Shown here: positions 16,246 through 25,724 of the stretch, in pieces
How the letters are laid out: the number at the start of each line of letters is the position of its first letter
Numbering within the stretch: the first letter of the stretch is position 1
DNA from: Bacteroidota bacterium
GTDB taxonomy: Bacteria > Bacteroidota > Bacteroidia > Bacteroidales > VadinHA17
Assembly: GCA_029564935.1 (NCBI GenBank)
Contig: JAKQPD010000388.1
Coordinates: 1-53,747 of the forward strand
Direction of reading: 5' to 3'
DNA length: 53,747 nucleotides
Made by a program: the position numbers and the translations under genes
The notes under the pieces: generated by a model
The model's input: the letters and a program-made list of their open reading frames with translations, nothing else
What the model was told of the DNA's origin: nothing
Database searches by the model: none

Positions 16246-16329
16246 GCCTTTGCGCCATTGTGCCGTAATGCCGTTGCGCCATTGCGCCGTTGTGCCGTTG
16301 CGCCGTTGCACCGTTGCTCCCTTGCGCCC
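16246..16329. repeat. Octamer tandem array, right part
   Basis: About ten 8-base units, mainly gccgttgc with variants gccattgt, gccattgc, gcctttgc and accgttgc, running up to the stop codon of the minus-strand ATP-grasp gene. Its first unit, gcctttgc after cctgag, resembles units of the left part, which suggests one array interrupted by element B. Confidence 0.85.
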
Positions 16330-19302
16330 CTACACCGGTCTCATGATCACTCCCTTATGCCTCTTTCCATCAATCCTTATGTCCAGTGGCTTCTCAAACC
16401 GTATATGCCTTACAAAACCGTCTTCATAAGAAGCAGCTCTCAGATTAAGGTAATCAACATCATAAAAACCTTCATTTATAAATGGATTGATCGTAAAATA
16501 ACCTACGCCAAAAGACGTGAGATTCTGGAAAAAATGTGTACCCTGACTTGGATCGATGCGGTAATTCTTCAATCCCGACTCAACTATCAGTCTTGCCGCC
16601 GAGATCTGAGCCCATTTCACCGGGATGCCCAGCCACGGATCGGTGGAACCCCAGCGCCCGGGACCTATCAGTACATATCCTTTCCCTTCCTTAACAAATG
16701 AGGTATTAATATTGTCAATTGTGGTCGCAAGATCCCTGTTTTGAGATGCATTGAACGATTCCGGTTTTACATATATCAGGTCATATATTCCTTTGAAAAT
16801 CCCATGCCCGAGTGCAGATTCGGATAAAAGAATTGTCTCATGGGGCTTGACATTTTCAAGATTTATATTAAAGGTTTCATCCGAATGGACTATCGGCCGT
16901 AACTGAAGGAAATTGAATACCTTAGGTGTGCCTGCCGGAGTTTCCAGATTACATGCAAACTCTATTTCGATCGGATTGTTCATTTCTCTCTGCCCCAGAT
17001 CAAGCAGTGTTGTAAGTATCTCGGCAAGCGGAAAGAGATTATGCTGTAAAATTCCGGCAAATGTGATTACACGCTTACCCTGGCCCATTATACCATCCCT
17101 CAGGATATTGTTTGCATGATCATATGTGGAGGCAAGGTATCTCATTGCACTGTCGTTGCCTGCATCTTTTATATCAATCCGCGGGATATTTATACCGTCA
17201 TCGGTTGAAGGAACGAAGCTGTTTATATTGAGATCCAGCGCACGGAAAATTTTCTGTGTATCACGAAGGGCTGCTTCGGGCGACGAAAGCTGTAATATTT
17301 TCTTCGGCATCTTCGGACAGAAACGCAACGATAACCCTCCCTCCACTATCAGCTTGCCAAGTCCGAATGCAACATTGGCAATTCCATCTTCAGCTTTTTC
17401 CGAACCTATCGGGTAATAATTTATCGACCTTGCAACACCTGAAAACGTCGGGTAAAAAATATCTCCATGCCTGCTGCCACATACCTCCTGAAGCACAATA
17501 CCCATTTTTTCCTCGTCGATCACATTGCTCGTGGCAGTCATATAAGCTTTGCTGACCTTATAAAAAACAGAGGCATAGACCTCTTTTATTGCATCAGATA
17601 AAGCTTTAACCATTAATTTGTTATCAGCCAGCCTCGGGATCATATAAGTTGAATATACTCCTGCAAATGGCTGATAATGTGAATCTTCAAGTTTACTGGA
17701 CGATCTGACGGCAATCGGATGATTACGCGATACTGCCAGATAAGCATAAAAGTCCTGGCAGACATGTCCGGGCAGCTCTGCACTCAGGAACTTTTCAAGA
17801 ATTTCATTATCGGAAAGGTCGGAAAGTGCAAAGGAGTACAGGTTGTTATGGTCCATGAACTCATCAAAGATGTCGGTGCTTAAAACAACCGTACGCGGAA
17901 TTGTTATAAGGACATCAGGGAATTTGTTGAAGAGCTTATGGTTCTTTATTATCCTGTTAATGAATGCAAGGCCTCTCGCTTTGCCTCCTATTGATCCTTC
18001 CCCTATCCTTGAGAATATCTGGTACTCATCGAAACTCGATTTATCGAACTTGGCTATTACACCTCTTCCCTTTCCAAGGCGGAAGCTTGAAATTGCAACA
18101 TACAGGAACCTTCGCATCTCGTCAACCGATGGAAAATCCTCCTTGCTAATATATTTAAACATCTGGGCTACCGGGAAAAGCGCCCTTGCATTCAGCCATT
18201 TCGAAAAATGATTCCTTGTAGCATGATATTCAAGTACATTATCGGGAATCGTAAGCAGTTTCTGCTGAAGGCTCTGAAGATCAGTTGCGATGGCAATAGG
18301 TTCGAGCGTGACAGGATTCCTGAAAACAAAAGGTCCGAATGCAAGGTTCTGAATAATGAAGTTCCTCAGTTCGAGCGAAAGCGTTTTGGAATATTTGTAA
18401 ATGAATCCTGCACCCATCTCCTCAGCTCTTTTCTTATGATCAAGGTTTGAAGACTGAAGCAGGAACGGCACCTTGTCGTCATCAGCCATTACAACCTTGC
18501 AGAGTTCAATGCCTGCATTCTCGTCCTGTACGTTATCCCGTTTATAACTGATATCTGAAATGACCCCGAGTACGTTGTATTTATATTTCCGGTAAAGGAC
18601 GAGGGCGTCATTGAAATTATTTGCCAGAAGTATTTTAGGCCGTCCCCGCATCTTAAGCATTCGCTGATGCTCATTAAGCGCTTCCCTCTGAAAATCGAGC
18701 GACTGAAGGAGGACAATACGGTAAATATTTGGCAGGTATGAGGAAATATATCTTATTGAGTTCTCGATCAGAATTATGGCCTGCACACCGATATTTTCGA
18801 TATCGTTTTCGGCATTCATCTTATCCTCAATAAGTTTGATTATAGCCAGTATGAGTGATGCATCTCCAAGCCAGCAGAACACATAATCTATTGCACTCAG
18901 ATCCTCGCCCTCGAGCCGGAGCGATACTTCCCTCGAAAAATATGTAAGTACGACAATGGGAATGTTCTCATATTCATTTTTGATCTTCTTGGCAAGTGCA
19001 AAAACATCTGCCCCCTTTACACTCACCATCGAAATAATCAGATCAATATTCCCATCCTTCAGTATCCTGAAGGCATCATCCGCATTATCTGTCTGTACGA
19101 AAACAGGAGGATAGCGAAGGTTCAGAGAAACATATTCATTGAAAATCTGTTCATCTATCCTTCCGTCTTCCTCCAGCATGTAATTATCATAATTACTGCA
19201 TATCATCAACACCCTGTGAATCCGTTTCTGCATGAGCAGGTCAAAGGGAGTATCGGTGAAGTCATATTTCTGGAGGTCCAGTATTCCTTCGACGATTGAC
19301 AT
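16330..19302 (-). CDS. Receiver-like / PEP-synthase-type ATP-grasp protein (short paralogue)
   Basis: A large cytoplasmic protein of about 990 residues. The N-terminal third has two receiver-like segments, one ending in a DLIISMVSVKGAD strand and a second with ILLANNFNDAL and GVISDISY, whose Asp may be a phosphate acceptor. The middle is a PPDK/PEP-synthase type ATP-grasp: GSIGGKARGLAFINRII, AVRSSSKLEDSHYQPFAG, then EIEFACNLETPAG and FNFLQLRP. The end has LIGPGRWGSTDPWLGIPV and SQGTHFFQNLTSFGVGYFT. No phosphohistidine motif and no PEP-binding barrel are seen, so it is probably not a true PEP synthase. The ATG at 19302 is preferred because longer frames from 19368 or 19356 overlap the upstream gene. 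Product unknown. Confidence 0.8.
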   Translation of the reverse strand: MSIVEGILDLQKYDFTDTPFDLLMQKRIHRVLMICSNYDNYMLEEDGRIDEQIFNEYVSLNLRYPPVFVQTDNADDAFRILKDGNIDLIISMVSVKGADVFALAKKIKNEYENIPIVVLTYFSREVSLRLEGEDLSAIDYVFCWLGDASLILAIIKLIEDKMNAENDIENIGVQAIILIENSIRYISSYLPNIYRIVLLQSLDFQREALNEHQRMLKMRGRPKILLANNFNDALVLYRKYKYNVLGVISDISYKRDNVQDENAGIELCKVVMADDDKVPFLLQSSNLDHKKRAEEMGAGFIYKYSKTLSLELRNFIIQNLAFGPFVFRNPVTLEPIAIATDLQSLQQKLLTIPDNVLEYHATRNHFSKWLNARALFPVAQMFKYISKEDFPSVDEMRRFLYVAISSFRLGKGRGVIAKFDKSSFDEYQIFSRIGEGSIGGKARGLAFINRIIKNHKLFNKFPDVLITIPRTVVLSTDIFDEFMDHNNLYSFALSDLSDNEILEKFLSAELPGHVCQDFYAYLAVSRNHPIAVRSSSKLEDSHYQPFAGVYSTYMIPRLADNKLMVKALSDAIKEVYASVFYKVSKAYMTATSNVIDEEKMGIVLQEVCGSRHGDIFYPTFSGVARSINYYPIGSEKAEDGIANVAFGLGKLIVEGGLSLRFCPKMPKKILQLSSPEAALRDTQKIFRALDLNINSFVPSTDDGINIPRIDIKDAGNDSAMRYLASTYDHANNILRDGIMGQGKRVITFAGILQHNLFPLAEILTTLLDLGQREMNNPIEIEFACNLETPAGTPKVFNFLQLRPIVHSDETFNINLENVKPHETILLSESALGHGIFKGIYDLIYVKPESFNASQNRDLATTIDNINTSFVKEGKGYVLIGPGRWGSTDPWLGIPVKWAQISAARLIVESGLKNYRIDPSQGTHFFQNLTSFGVGYFTINPFINEGFYDVDYLNLRAASYEDGFVRHIRFEKPLDIRIDGKRHKGVIMRPV

Positions 19303-19315
19303 AAGCCTTCTTTTG

Positions 19316-22300
19316 TTACCTGTTAATAGTGATGAGAGCAATTCCTTTCTTTCCATCCATCCGCACAAGGAGCGGTTTTTCGAACCTGATATGTCTGAAG
19401 AAGTCTCCCTGACTGACCAACTCCTGCCCTTTCAGTTTCTCCCAGTCTACCTTTCCTTCTTCAAGTCCTTCATTAACCGAGAAATATCCGACATTCATTG
19501 CGGTTACATTATGGAAGAAATGAGAGCCAAGTGATGCGTCGAGGTAAAAATCACGCAGGCCAACCTCAACTATAACCCTGGCATGTGATATCTGAGGCCA
19601 TACAACAGGTATTCCAAGGAACCTGTCCTTTGTACCCCAGCGCCCCGGCCCTATGAGTATATAGCTTCTGTTCTCAGCAGCCATAGTATCATTGATCCTT
19701 TCAACCTCGTCAGCCATTTCAAGAGTGCGCAGATTGTCAAACTTCTCCGGCTCAACATAAACAACATCCGTAATATTGTTCAGAATTCCGTTTCCCATAC
19801 TTTTTTCGGCCTTCAGGAGAATGTCATTATTGTTAATACCAGTCAGATCAATATCATAGCCAGCAGTACTCCCGGTAAGAGGCTTTATCTGAAGAAGGTA
19901 GAAAGTTGCGTTGCCATCCTTGTCTTTTGTAAGATCTACTGCAAACTCTATCTCCGAAGGATTTCCGATGGCTTCCTCAACCACCTCGAGTATTGTGTTA
20001 AGGGTGGAAGCCAGAGGCATATAATCATATTTCAGGATATCGGCAAAATTGATGACCCTGGGGCCTGAGGCATCAAGCCCGGGAACAATTGTATCATTGT
20101 CGATGTTAAGTACTGAAGCCGTATGATTCAGGGTACCATGTTTTTCAGCCTCACTGATATCAAGACTTATCAATCCTGCTTTTTCACCCTCCAGCAGGTT
20201 GATCTCCTTCCTGCTCATATCAACAGCATAAAAGCTGACCTGAGAATTCTTGTATAGATCGTGATGTGATATTACATCCATATTCGGGTAAACAGGCGAG
20301 AACCTGAAAGCTCTATCACCTTCGGCCACATAATGGCCCATTCCGACAGCAACAACAGCCACTCCGTCCTCCGGTTTCATATGAGAGACCGGATAAAAAT
20401 TAAATGACTGGGCAGTTCCGCTGATATGTGGATAATAAGTATCATCAAATCTGTTCCCTGCCACTTCCTGAATAACAACAGCCATTTTTTCGAGCTCTAT
20501 CTTATAATTAATTGCCTCGAAATAGGTCCTTGCACTTTTTGAATATATAGATGAGAACACCAGTTTAATAGCCCCTGTAAGCTGTTTAAGCCTCACCTCG
20601 AATTCAGGATGATTGTTCGGGAGGATATAGGTATCGAAAATTCCTGAAAAAGGCTGGCTCAGGGAATCTTCAAAAAGGCTCGACGACCTTACGGCCAGTG
20701 GCTTGTTAATGTGCTTCAGGAAGATCCTCAGTTCCTTTTCAAGGGTGTAACTGAGGTTGCCTTCAATGAAAAACTTCTGAAGTATCGGATAATCTTTTAT
20801 TTCCTTGATCTTATCCCAGAAATGATTTCGCTCCATGAACATATCGAATTCATCGGTACCGATGATGGCGGTTATTGGAGTTTTAACATTTATCCCAGGC
20901 AGAAGTCTTCCGAGCTCAAAGCTGTAGATAAGAGTATTTATGAATGCCAGACCCCTTCCCTTTCCCCCTAGTGATCCGCTCGACAGACTAACAACATTCG
21001 ACTCATCGGTAAGTGCAGATTCCTCGAAATTTACAACCCTCCCCTTGTTCTGTTCACGCCGTCTTTTCCTTATAAGATCCAGCAGATATTCCCTCAGTTC
21101 CTTTATGCTCTTAAAATCCGAAACCTTTATCGGATTTATCTGCCAGGCGATCTTTACTTCCCCCCTGGCCATAAGCCATTGTGAAAAATGATTACCCAGT
21201 GCATGATATTCAAGTGAATCTTCAGGAATGGTCTCCAGATAGGCTTCAAATTCCTTCATCGACTTTGCAACTGCAATCTGGCGCCCCTTATCGTCCCTGT
21301 AAACAAAATGACCGAATCCAAGATAATAATTTATGAAGGTCTTCAGATCCTGCATCAGTCCTTCCGAGTTCTTGTTAATGAAATTCGATTTGATTGAATA
21401 GGCATACCTGGCGTTTTCCGGATCAGATGACTGGATCACTGTCGGAAGTTTGGGCAACCTGGTTTTCACATACTGAATCAGTTCATATCCCGCCGTATCA
21501 TGAAATTTCCCGTTTCGCGGGAAACAGATATCGGAGATAACGCACAACAGATTATCCTCATATTTGTTGAAAATTGTAATAGCATCCTCCCAGCTGAGCG
21601 CCAGCAGTATTTTTGGCCTTGTCTTGAGCTTTAATACTTTATACAGTTCGTCGGTTGAAACATCCTCGATAAGGTTCCTTGTCTGCTCCATCACCAGGGT
21701 ATAGAGCATCGGCAGATAACTTGAATAGTATTCTGCCGAATCCTCAACCAGAAGGATCACACCGGTAAGTCCTCTCTTTGTATCATTATCAACATTTACA
21801 CGGTCCTCGAGCAGATTGACCATGGCAAAGAATACTTTCGATTCCCCTGTCCACACGAAATAGTTATCTATCGGTACTCCTACAGCTTTCTGCTTCCTTA
21901 TATATTCAACATCTTCGGGATAATTAAGAAGCAGGTAAACCGGCATATAGGGGTACTTATACTTAATATTCCTGCAAAGTTTTACCGGCATTTCCTTATC
22001 GAGGCCGACCATTATTATGACCATATCATAATGGCGTGCTTTCAGGCGGTTAAAAGCTTCCTCTTCACCCGATACCCCTGTCAGCCTTGGGAGGCTTGTA
22101 AGGCTCATCTGGTGGTATTCGCCAAGCATATGGTCGACAAAACGGCCTTCTCCCTCTATTGAATAAGCATCATAAAGGTTTGCCACGAGAAGGATTTCCT
22201 TTACCTTAAAAGGCTGAAGGTCATGAAAAACATCACGCTCTGCATTATGGCGTTCAAGGAACTTTTGCAGCAACTGCCTCGACGACAGAAAATGGACATC

Positions 22301-22762
22301 CTCAACATCTTCTCCCGGCAGGGTCCTGCCAAGAATTATATCCCTGGCCTTGGTACTGTTTATAAAACCAGTGATCAGATTGGCGATATTAAGGATCAGG
22401 TCCCTCTCTTCCTTCAGAAAAGGTCCTTCATATTCATCCCTGAACTCTTCCGTATAATAAACCTGGACTATCCCTTTATCATCATCAATTGTATTGAATT
22501 CCTGTTCCATCTTCCACCTGGATTCCCTGAATCCCGGAGTCTCGAACTGTTTATCGCGGTAAATGATCCTTGCTTCGGTATATTTCGGATACTGCCAGGC
22601 TGCAGGCAGTAGCAGGACAATACGCTGAAGTGTCTCCTCAATGGGTTTGCATTCCTTAAGTATATAGGTGGTCTGGTTAATACACCCAAGCTCCTTAAGC
22701 CTTTCATGCTGTTCGTGAAGCAAACGGTGATATTCCGGGCTGATCTGGTTTTTATCTTCCAT
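19316..22762 (-). CDS. GAF-like sensor / receiver-like / PEP-synthase-type ATP-grasp protein (long paralogue)
   Basis: A 1148-residue relative of the next gene with an extra N-terminal domain. Residues about 28-145 (LLPAAWQYPKYTEARIIY, then VQVYYTEEF and FLKEERDLILNIANL) look like the GAF-like sensor found in some histidine kinases. Two receiver-like segments follow (MVIIMVGLDK at about 247; ILLVEDSAEYYSSYL at 336 with CVISDICFP at 407). The ATP-grasp core has GSLGGKGRGLAFIN at 596 and AVRSSSLFEDS at 690, then a FYLLQIKPLTG strand. The C terminus has LIGPGRWGTKDRFLGIPV and GSHFFHNVTAMNVGYFSVN. No swivelling phosphohistidine domain is seen. It probably heads the two-gene unit; korB ends 79 bases upstream. 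Catalytic activity is unknown. Confidence 0.82.
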   Translation of the reverse strand: MEDKNQISPEYHRLLHEQHERLKELGCINQTTYILKECKPIEETLQRIVLLLPAAWQYPKYTEARIIYRDKQFETPGFRESRWKMEQEFNTIDDDKGIVQVYYTEEFRDEYEGPFLKEERDLILNIANLITGFINSTKARDIILGRTLPGEDVEDVHFLSSRQLLQKFLERHNAERDVFHDLQPFKVKEILLVANLYDAYSIEGEGRFVDHMLGEYHQMSLTSLPRLTGVSGEEEAFNRLKARHYDMVIIMVGLDKEMPVKLCRNIKYKYPYMPVYLLLNYPEDVEYIRKQKAVGVPIDNYFVWTGESKVFFAMVNLLEDRVNVDNDTKRGLTGVILLVEDSAEYYSSYLPMLYTLVMEQTRNLIEDVSTDELYKVLKLKTRPKILLALSWEDAITIFNKYEDNLLCVISDICFPRNGKFHDTAGYELIQYVKTRLPKLPTVIQSSDPENARYAYSIKSNFINKNSEGLMQDLKTFINYYLGFGHFVYRDDKGRQIAVAKSMKEFEAYLETIPEDSLEYHALGNHFSQWLMARGEVKIAWQINPIKVSDFKSIKELREYLLDLIRKRRREQNKGRVVNFEESALTDESNVVSLSSGSLGGKGRGLAFINTLIYSFELGRLLPGINVKTPITAIIGTDEFDMFMERNHFWDKIKEIKDYPILQKFFIEGNLSYTLEKELRIFLKHINKPLAVRSSSLFEDSLSQPFSGIFDTYILPNNHPEFEVRLKQLTGAIKLVFSSIYSKSARTYFEAINYKIELEKMAVVIQEVAGNRFDDTYYPHISGTAQSFNFYPVSHMKPEDGVAVVAVGMGHYVAEGDRAFRFSPVYPNMDVISHHDLYKNSQVSFYAVDMSRKEINLLEGEKAGLISLDISEAEKHGTLNHTASVLNIDNDTIVPGLDASGPRVINFADILKYDYMPLASTLNTILEVVEEAIGNPSEIEFAVDLTKDKDGNATFYLLQIKPLTGSTAGYDIDLTGINNNDILLKAEKSMGNGILNNITDVVYVEPEKFDNLRTLEMADEVERINDTMAAENRSYILIGPGRWGTKDRFLGIPVVWPQISHARVIVEVGLRDFYLDASLGSHFFHNVTAMNVGYFSVNEGLEEGKVDWEKLKGQELVSQGDFFRHIRFEKPLLVRMDGKKGIALITINR

Positions 22763-22841
22763 GTAGCGGTTTAAGGGGAATCCTGGTTTAAAATTACTAA
22801 AATTCCCTTTATACGCACAGGCAACGGTATGATACCTTTTG

Positions 22842-23864
22842 TTATTTTACTTTCCAGGTCGATCCGCTGTTAAGGAGGTCATTTAAGCATTTAATTTTTG
22901 AATCCTTCCGGATGTTATTAATCTGTTCTGTCAGATCATTATCATATGTATTACCCTCAACCGATCTTATTACACCCAGCGCGACCGGATAATTGGGGTA
23001 CCTCATATTTGCCAGCATATAATGTAAACCCGGGTTAGGTTCTGATGCATCGTGTACAAGAATATCCTTACGTGTAATATCGTTCTCCCCTATCTTTACG
23101 ACTTTAAGTTTCAGACCTTCAAGTATCAGGCCTTTGTCATTTTCTTTGCCGAAGATCATCGGCTCACCGTGTTTCAGGGTGATTGTCCTGTCATCCCTGA
23201 AATCTTTATTTGTGACTGTATCGTGTATACCGTCGTTGAATATTACACAATTCTGCAGAACTTCTATAACCGAGGTTCCCTTATGCTTTGCCGCCTGGAT
23301 GTATATCTGGGTGGAAAGCGTTACATTGGCATCAACAGTCCTGGCAAAAAACCTGCCCTTTGCTCCCACTACAAGTTCCCCGACTGAAAATGGTTCTTCA
23401 ATTGTACCAAAAGGTGATGTTTTTGTAACCAGTCCTTTTTCGGAAGTGGGAGAATACTGCCCTTTTGTAAGCCCGTAGATCTCGTTATTGAACAGAATTA
23501 TATTTACATCTATATTGCGGCGGACAGCATGAATGAAATGGTTCCCTCCTATTGCCAGGGCATCGCCATCACCTGTTATCTGCCATACCGAAAGTTCCGG
23601 ATTGGCTATTTTAACTCCGGTAGCTATGGCAGATGCCCGGCCATGAATGCCGTGAAACCCGTAAGTATTCATATAATAAGGAAATCTTGAAGAGCAGCCG
23701 ATTCCTGAAATGAAGACAAACTTCTCTCTGGGTATTCCAAGTTCGGAAAGAGCTTTCTGAACAGCATTCAGAACGGCATGATCACCGCATCCGGGGCACC
23801 ATCTTACTTCCTGATCGCTTTTAAAGTCTTTGGGTGTATACTGATAAGTTTGAAGTTCAGTCAT
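22842..23864 (-). CDS. korB: 2-oxoacid:ferredoxin oxidoreductase, beta subunit
   Basis: Thiamine-diphosphate-binding subunit of a KorAB-type enzyme, which decarboxylates a 2-oxoacid (probably 2-oxoglutarate) to the acyl-CoA and reduces ferredoxin, or runs in reverse. WCPGCGDHAVL (about 22) and GIGCSSRFPYYMNTYG (about 55) carry the conserved cysteines near the cluster and cofactor. The TPP motif is GDGDALAIGGNHFIHAVRRN at 97 with IILFNNEIYGLT after it. The 340 residues match the family. It lies 1 base after korA, so translation is coupled. There is no separate ferredoxin-like delta subunit gene nearby. Confidence 0.92.
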   Translation of the reverse strand: MTELQTYQYTPKDFKSDQEVRWCPGCGDHAVLNAVQKALSELGIPREKFVFISGIGCSSRFPYYMNTYGFHGIHGRASAIATGVKIANPELSVWQITGDGDALAIGGNHFIHAVRRNIDVNIILFNNEIYGLTKGQYSPTSEKGLVTKTSPFGTIEEPFSVGELVVGAKGRFFARTVDANVTLSTQIYIQAAKHKGTSVIEVLQNCVIFNDGIHDTVTNKDFRDDRTITLKHGEPMIFGKENDKGLILEGLKLKVVKIGENDITRKDILVHDASEPNPGLHYMLANMRYPNYPVALGVIRSVEGNTYDNDLTEQINNIRKDSKIKCLNDLLNSGSTWKVK

Positions 23865-23865
23865 A

Positions 23866-25710
23866 TTAATTCCCCTCCAGAATTTTAATACATTTTTCTT
23901 TTATTTCAACTGTTGTGAAAGGCATTCCCTTGACCTTATTTATCTGTTCATACCTGAACCCGGGAAATACTGAACGGAGGTATGAGGCAAACTGACCAAG
24001 GTTCAGTTCGGCCACGGCAATAGTTTTGAACCTGCTGAAAACACTTTCGGTATTCTTTGGCAGGGGATTAATATAATTGAAATTGACAATGCTTACCTTA
24101 TAACCTTCATTTTGTAATTCCTTTACAGCAGTTATCAGGTATCCGCGTGATCCTCCCCAGCCTGCCAGGAGCAGATCTCCGGAATCTTCACCGACAATTT
24201 TTATTTCGGGGATCTTTGCGGCAACCCTGGCCACCTTCTCAGCTCTGAAGTTCACCATCAGCTCGTGATTATCCGGGAGGTATGATACGGTACCTTTAAC
24301 AGTTTTTTCAAGTCCCCCGATGCGATGCTCAAGTCCCGGCGTCCCGGGTATTGCCCAGTAACGTGCAAGAGTATCGCAATTCCGTTTATAGGGATGGAAC
24401 GGTATCTCGCTTGTATCAGCAAACTGCGGGGTAATATCAGGAATATCCTTCATATCGGGTATTCTCCATGGTTCTGATCCGTTTGCCAGGTATCCGTCGG
24501 TAAGGAGGATGACCGGTGTCATATGTTCAAGAGCAATTCTTGCCGCCTCATAAGCATATTTAAAGCAATCGGCAGGTGTGCTTGCCGCCAGTACCACAAC
24601 GGGGCTTTCCCCGTTACGGCCATAAAGAGCCTGTAAGAGGTCTGCCTGTTCTGTTTTTGTCGGCAAACCGGTAGAAGGACCTCCACGCTGAACATCCACG
24701 ATTACTATCGGGAGTTCTGCCATTACAGCGAGTCCTATGGCTTCAGATTTAAGTGCAAGACCGGGGCCGGAAGTGGTTGTAATTGCCAGGTTACCGGCAA
24801 AGCTGGCTCCGAGAGCAGAACAGATACCGGCGATCTCGTCTTCAGCCTGGAAGCTTTTAACTCCGAGATCTTTCCGGGCTGCCAGCTCTTCGAGAATGCC
24901 GGTAGCAGGAGTTATAGGGTATGATCCGATGAAGATATTCATGCCTGCTTTTTCTGCAGCCGCAAGGAAACCCCATGCAGTGGCAGTGTTCCCGTTTATA
25001 TTTCTGTATGTTCCCGGCGCAATCTGTGCCGGCTGGATCTTTATTACCGGCGTCAGGGCTTCAATAGTCTCGGCATAATAATAACCTGCTCTTAAAGCAA
25101 CTTTATTTGCCTCGGCAATTTCAGGTTTCTGGGCAAACTTCTTATCGAAGAACTGTTCTGTGTATTTCAGTTTCCTGTCAAAGAGCCAGTAGACCATACC
25201 CAGTGCGAACATGTTTTTTGTTCTCAGGACTGACTTTGGATCGAGCCCGAAATTCTTAAGAGCCTCTTTTACCATTGAAGTAATAGGAGCGGCAATTATA
25301 TTGTATGTTTCAAGCTTTTCTTCCGCGACCGGATCGCCCGTATAACCAGCTTTTTCAAGGTTTTTCTCCGTGAAGTTATCCTTGTCATAGATGATAGTCC
25401 CCCCCTGCTTAACCATTGCTGCATTTGCCTTGATGGCTGCAGGATTCATAGCTACAAGCACATCGGCATAATCGCCGGGAGTTTCTATTTCCGAATGTCC
25501 AAGATGTACCTGGAATCCTGATACACCTCCTACGGTACCCTGAGGAGCCCTGATCTCGGCAGGATAATCAGGGAATGTTGTTAAATCGTTCCCATAAAGG
25601 GCTGCAGTATCGGAAAACAGGGTTCCCGTTAGCTGCATCCCGTCACCGGAATCACCGGAAAAACGGATAACTACTTCTTCTTTTGAAACAACTCTCGTAT
25701 CCTTACCCAT
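23866..25710 (-). CDS. korA: 2-oxoacid:ferredoxin oxidoreductase, alpha subunit (gamma-alpha fusion)
   Basis: Partner of korB. The 614 residues join the gamma domain (about 12-190: IRFSGDSGDGMQLTG, FPDYPAEIRAPQGT, ADVLVAMNPAAI) to the alpha domain (from about 235: MNIFIGSYPITPATGILEEL, FQAEDEIAGICSALGASFAG, TTTSGPGLALKSEAIGLAV, DVQRGGPSTGLPTKTEQADL). The gamma-alpha order and length are those of the 2-oxoglutarate ferredoxin oxidoreductase KorA group. The C-terminal transketolase-like domain ends in LGQFASYLRSVFPG. It starts 14 bases after murI and runs directly into korB. Substrate is assigned by family only. Confidence 0.92.
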   Translation of the reverse strand: MGKDTRVVSKEEVVIRFSGDSGDGMQLTGTLFSDTAALYGNDLTTFPDYPAEIRAPQGTVGGVSGFQVHLGHSEIETPGDYADVLVAMNPAAIKANAAMVKQGGTIIYDKDNFTEKNLEKAGYTGDPVAEEKLETYNIIAAPITSMVKEALKNFGLDPKSVLRTKNMFALGMVYWLFDRKLKYTEQFFDKKFAQKPEIAEANKVALRAGYYYAETIEALTPVIKIQPAQIAPGTYRNINGNTATAWGFLAAAEKAGMNIFIGSYPITPATGILEELAARKDLGVKSFQAEDEIAGICSALGASFAGNLAITTTSGPGLALKSEAIGLAVMAELPIVIVDVQRGGPSTGLPTKTEQADLLQALYGRNGESPVVVLAASTPADCFKYAYEAARIALEHMTPVILLTDGYLANGSEPWRIPDMKDIPDITPQFADTSEIPFHPYKRNCDTLARYWAIPGTPGLEHRIGGLEKTVKGTVSYLPDNHELMVNFRAEKVARVAAKIPEIKIVGEDSGDLLLAGWGGSRGYLITAVKELQNEGYKVSIVNFNYINPLPKNTESVFSRFKTIAVAELNLGQFASYLRSVFPGFRYEQINKVKGMPFTTVEIKEKCIKILEGN

Positions 25711-25724
25711 GTCAACCTTTCGTT

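Noticed and set aside
16258-16701. A 147-residue plus-strand open frame starting in the octamer array
   Set aside because: Its first part is repeat-coded (Val-Ala-Pro-Leu units) and the rest is antisense to the ATP-grasp gene.
16330-22762. Ordinary phosphoenolpyruvate synthase for both large proteins
   Set aside because: The ATP-grasp part matches, but the phosphohistidine motif and the PEP-binding barrel needed for that reaction were not found in either protein.
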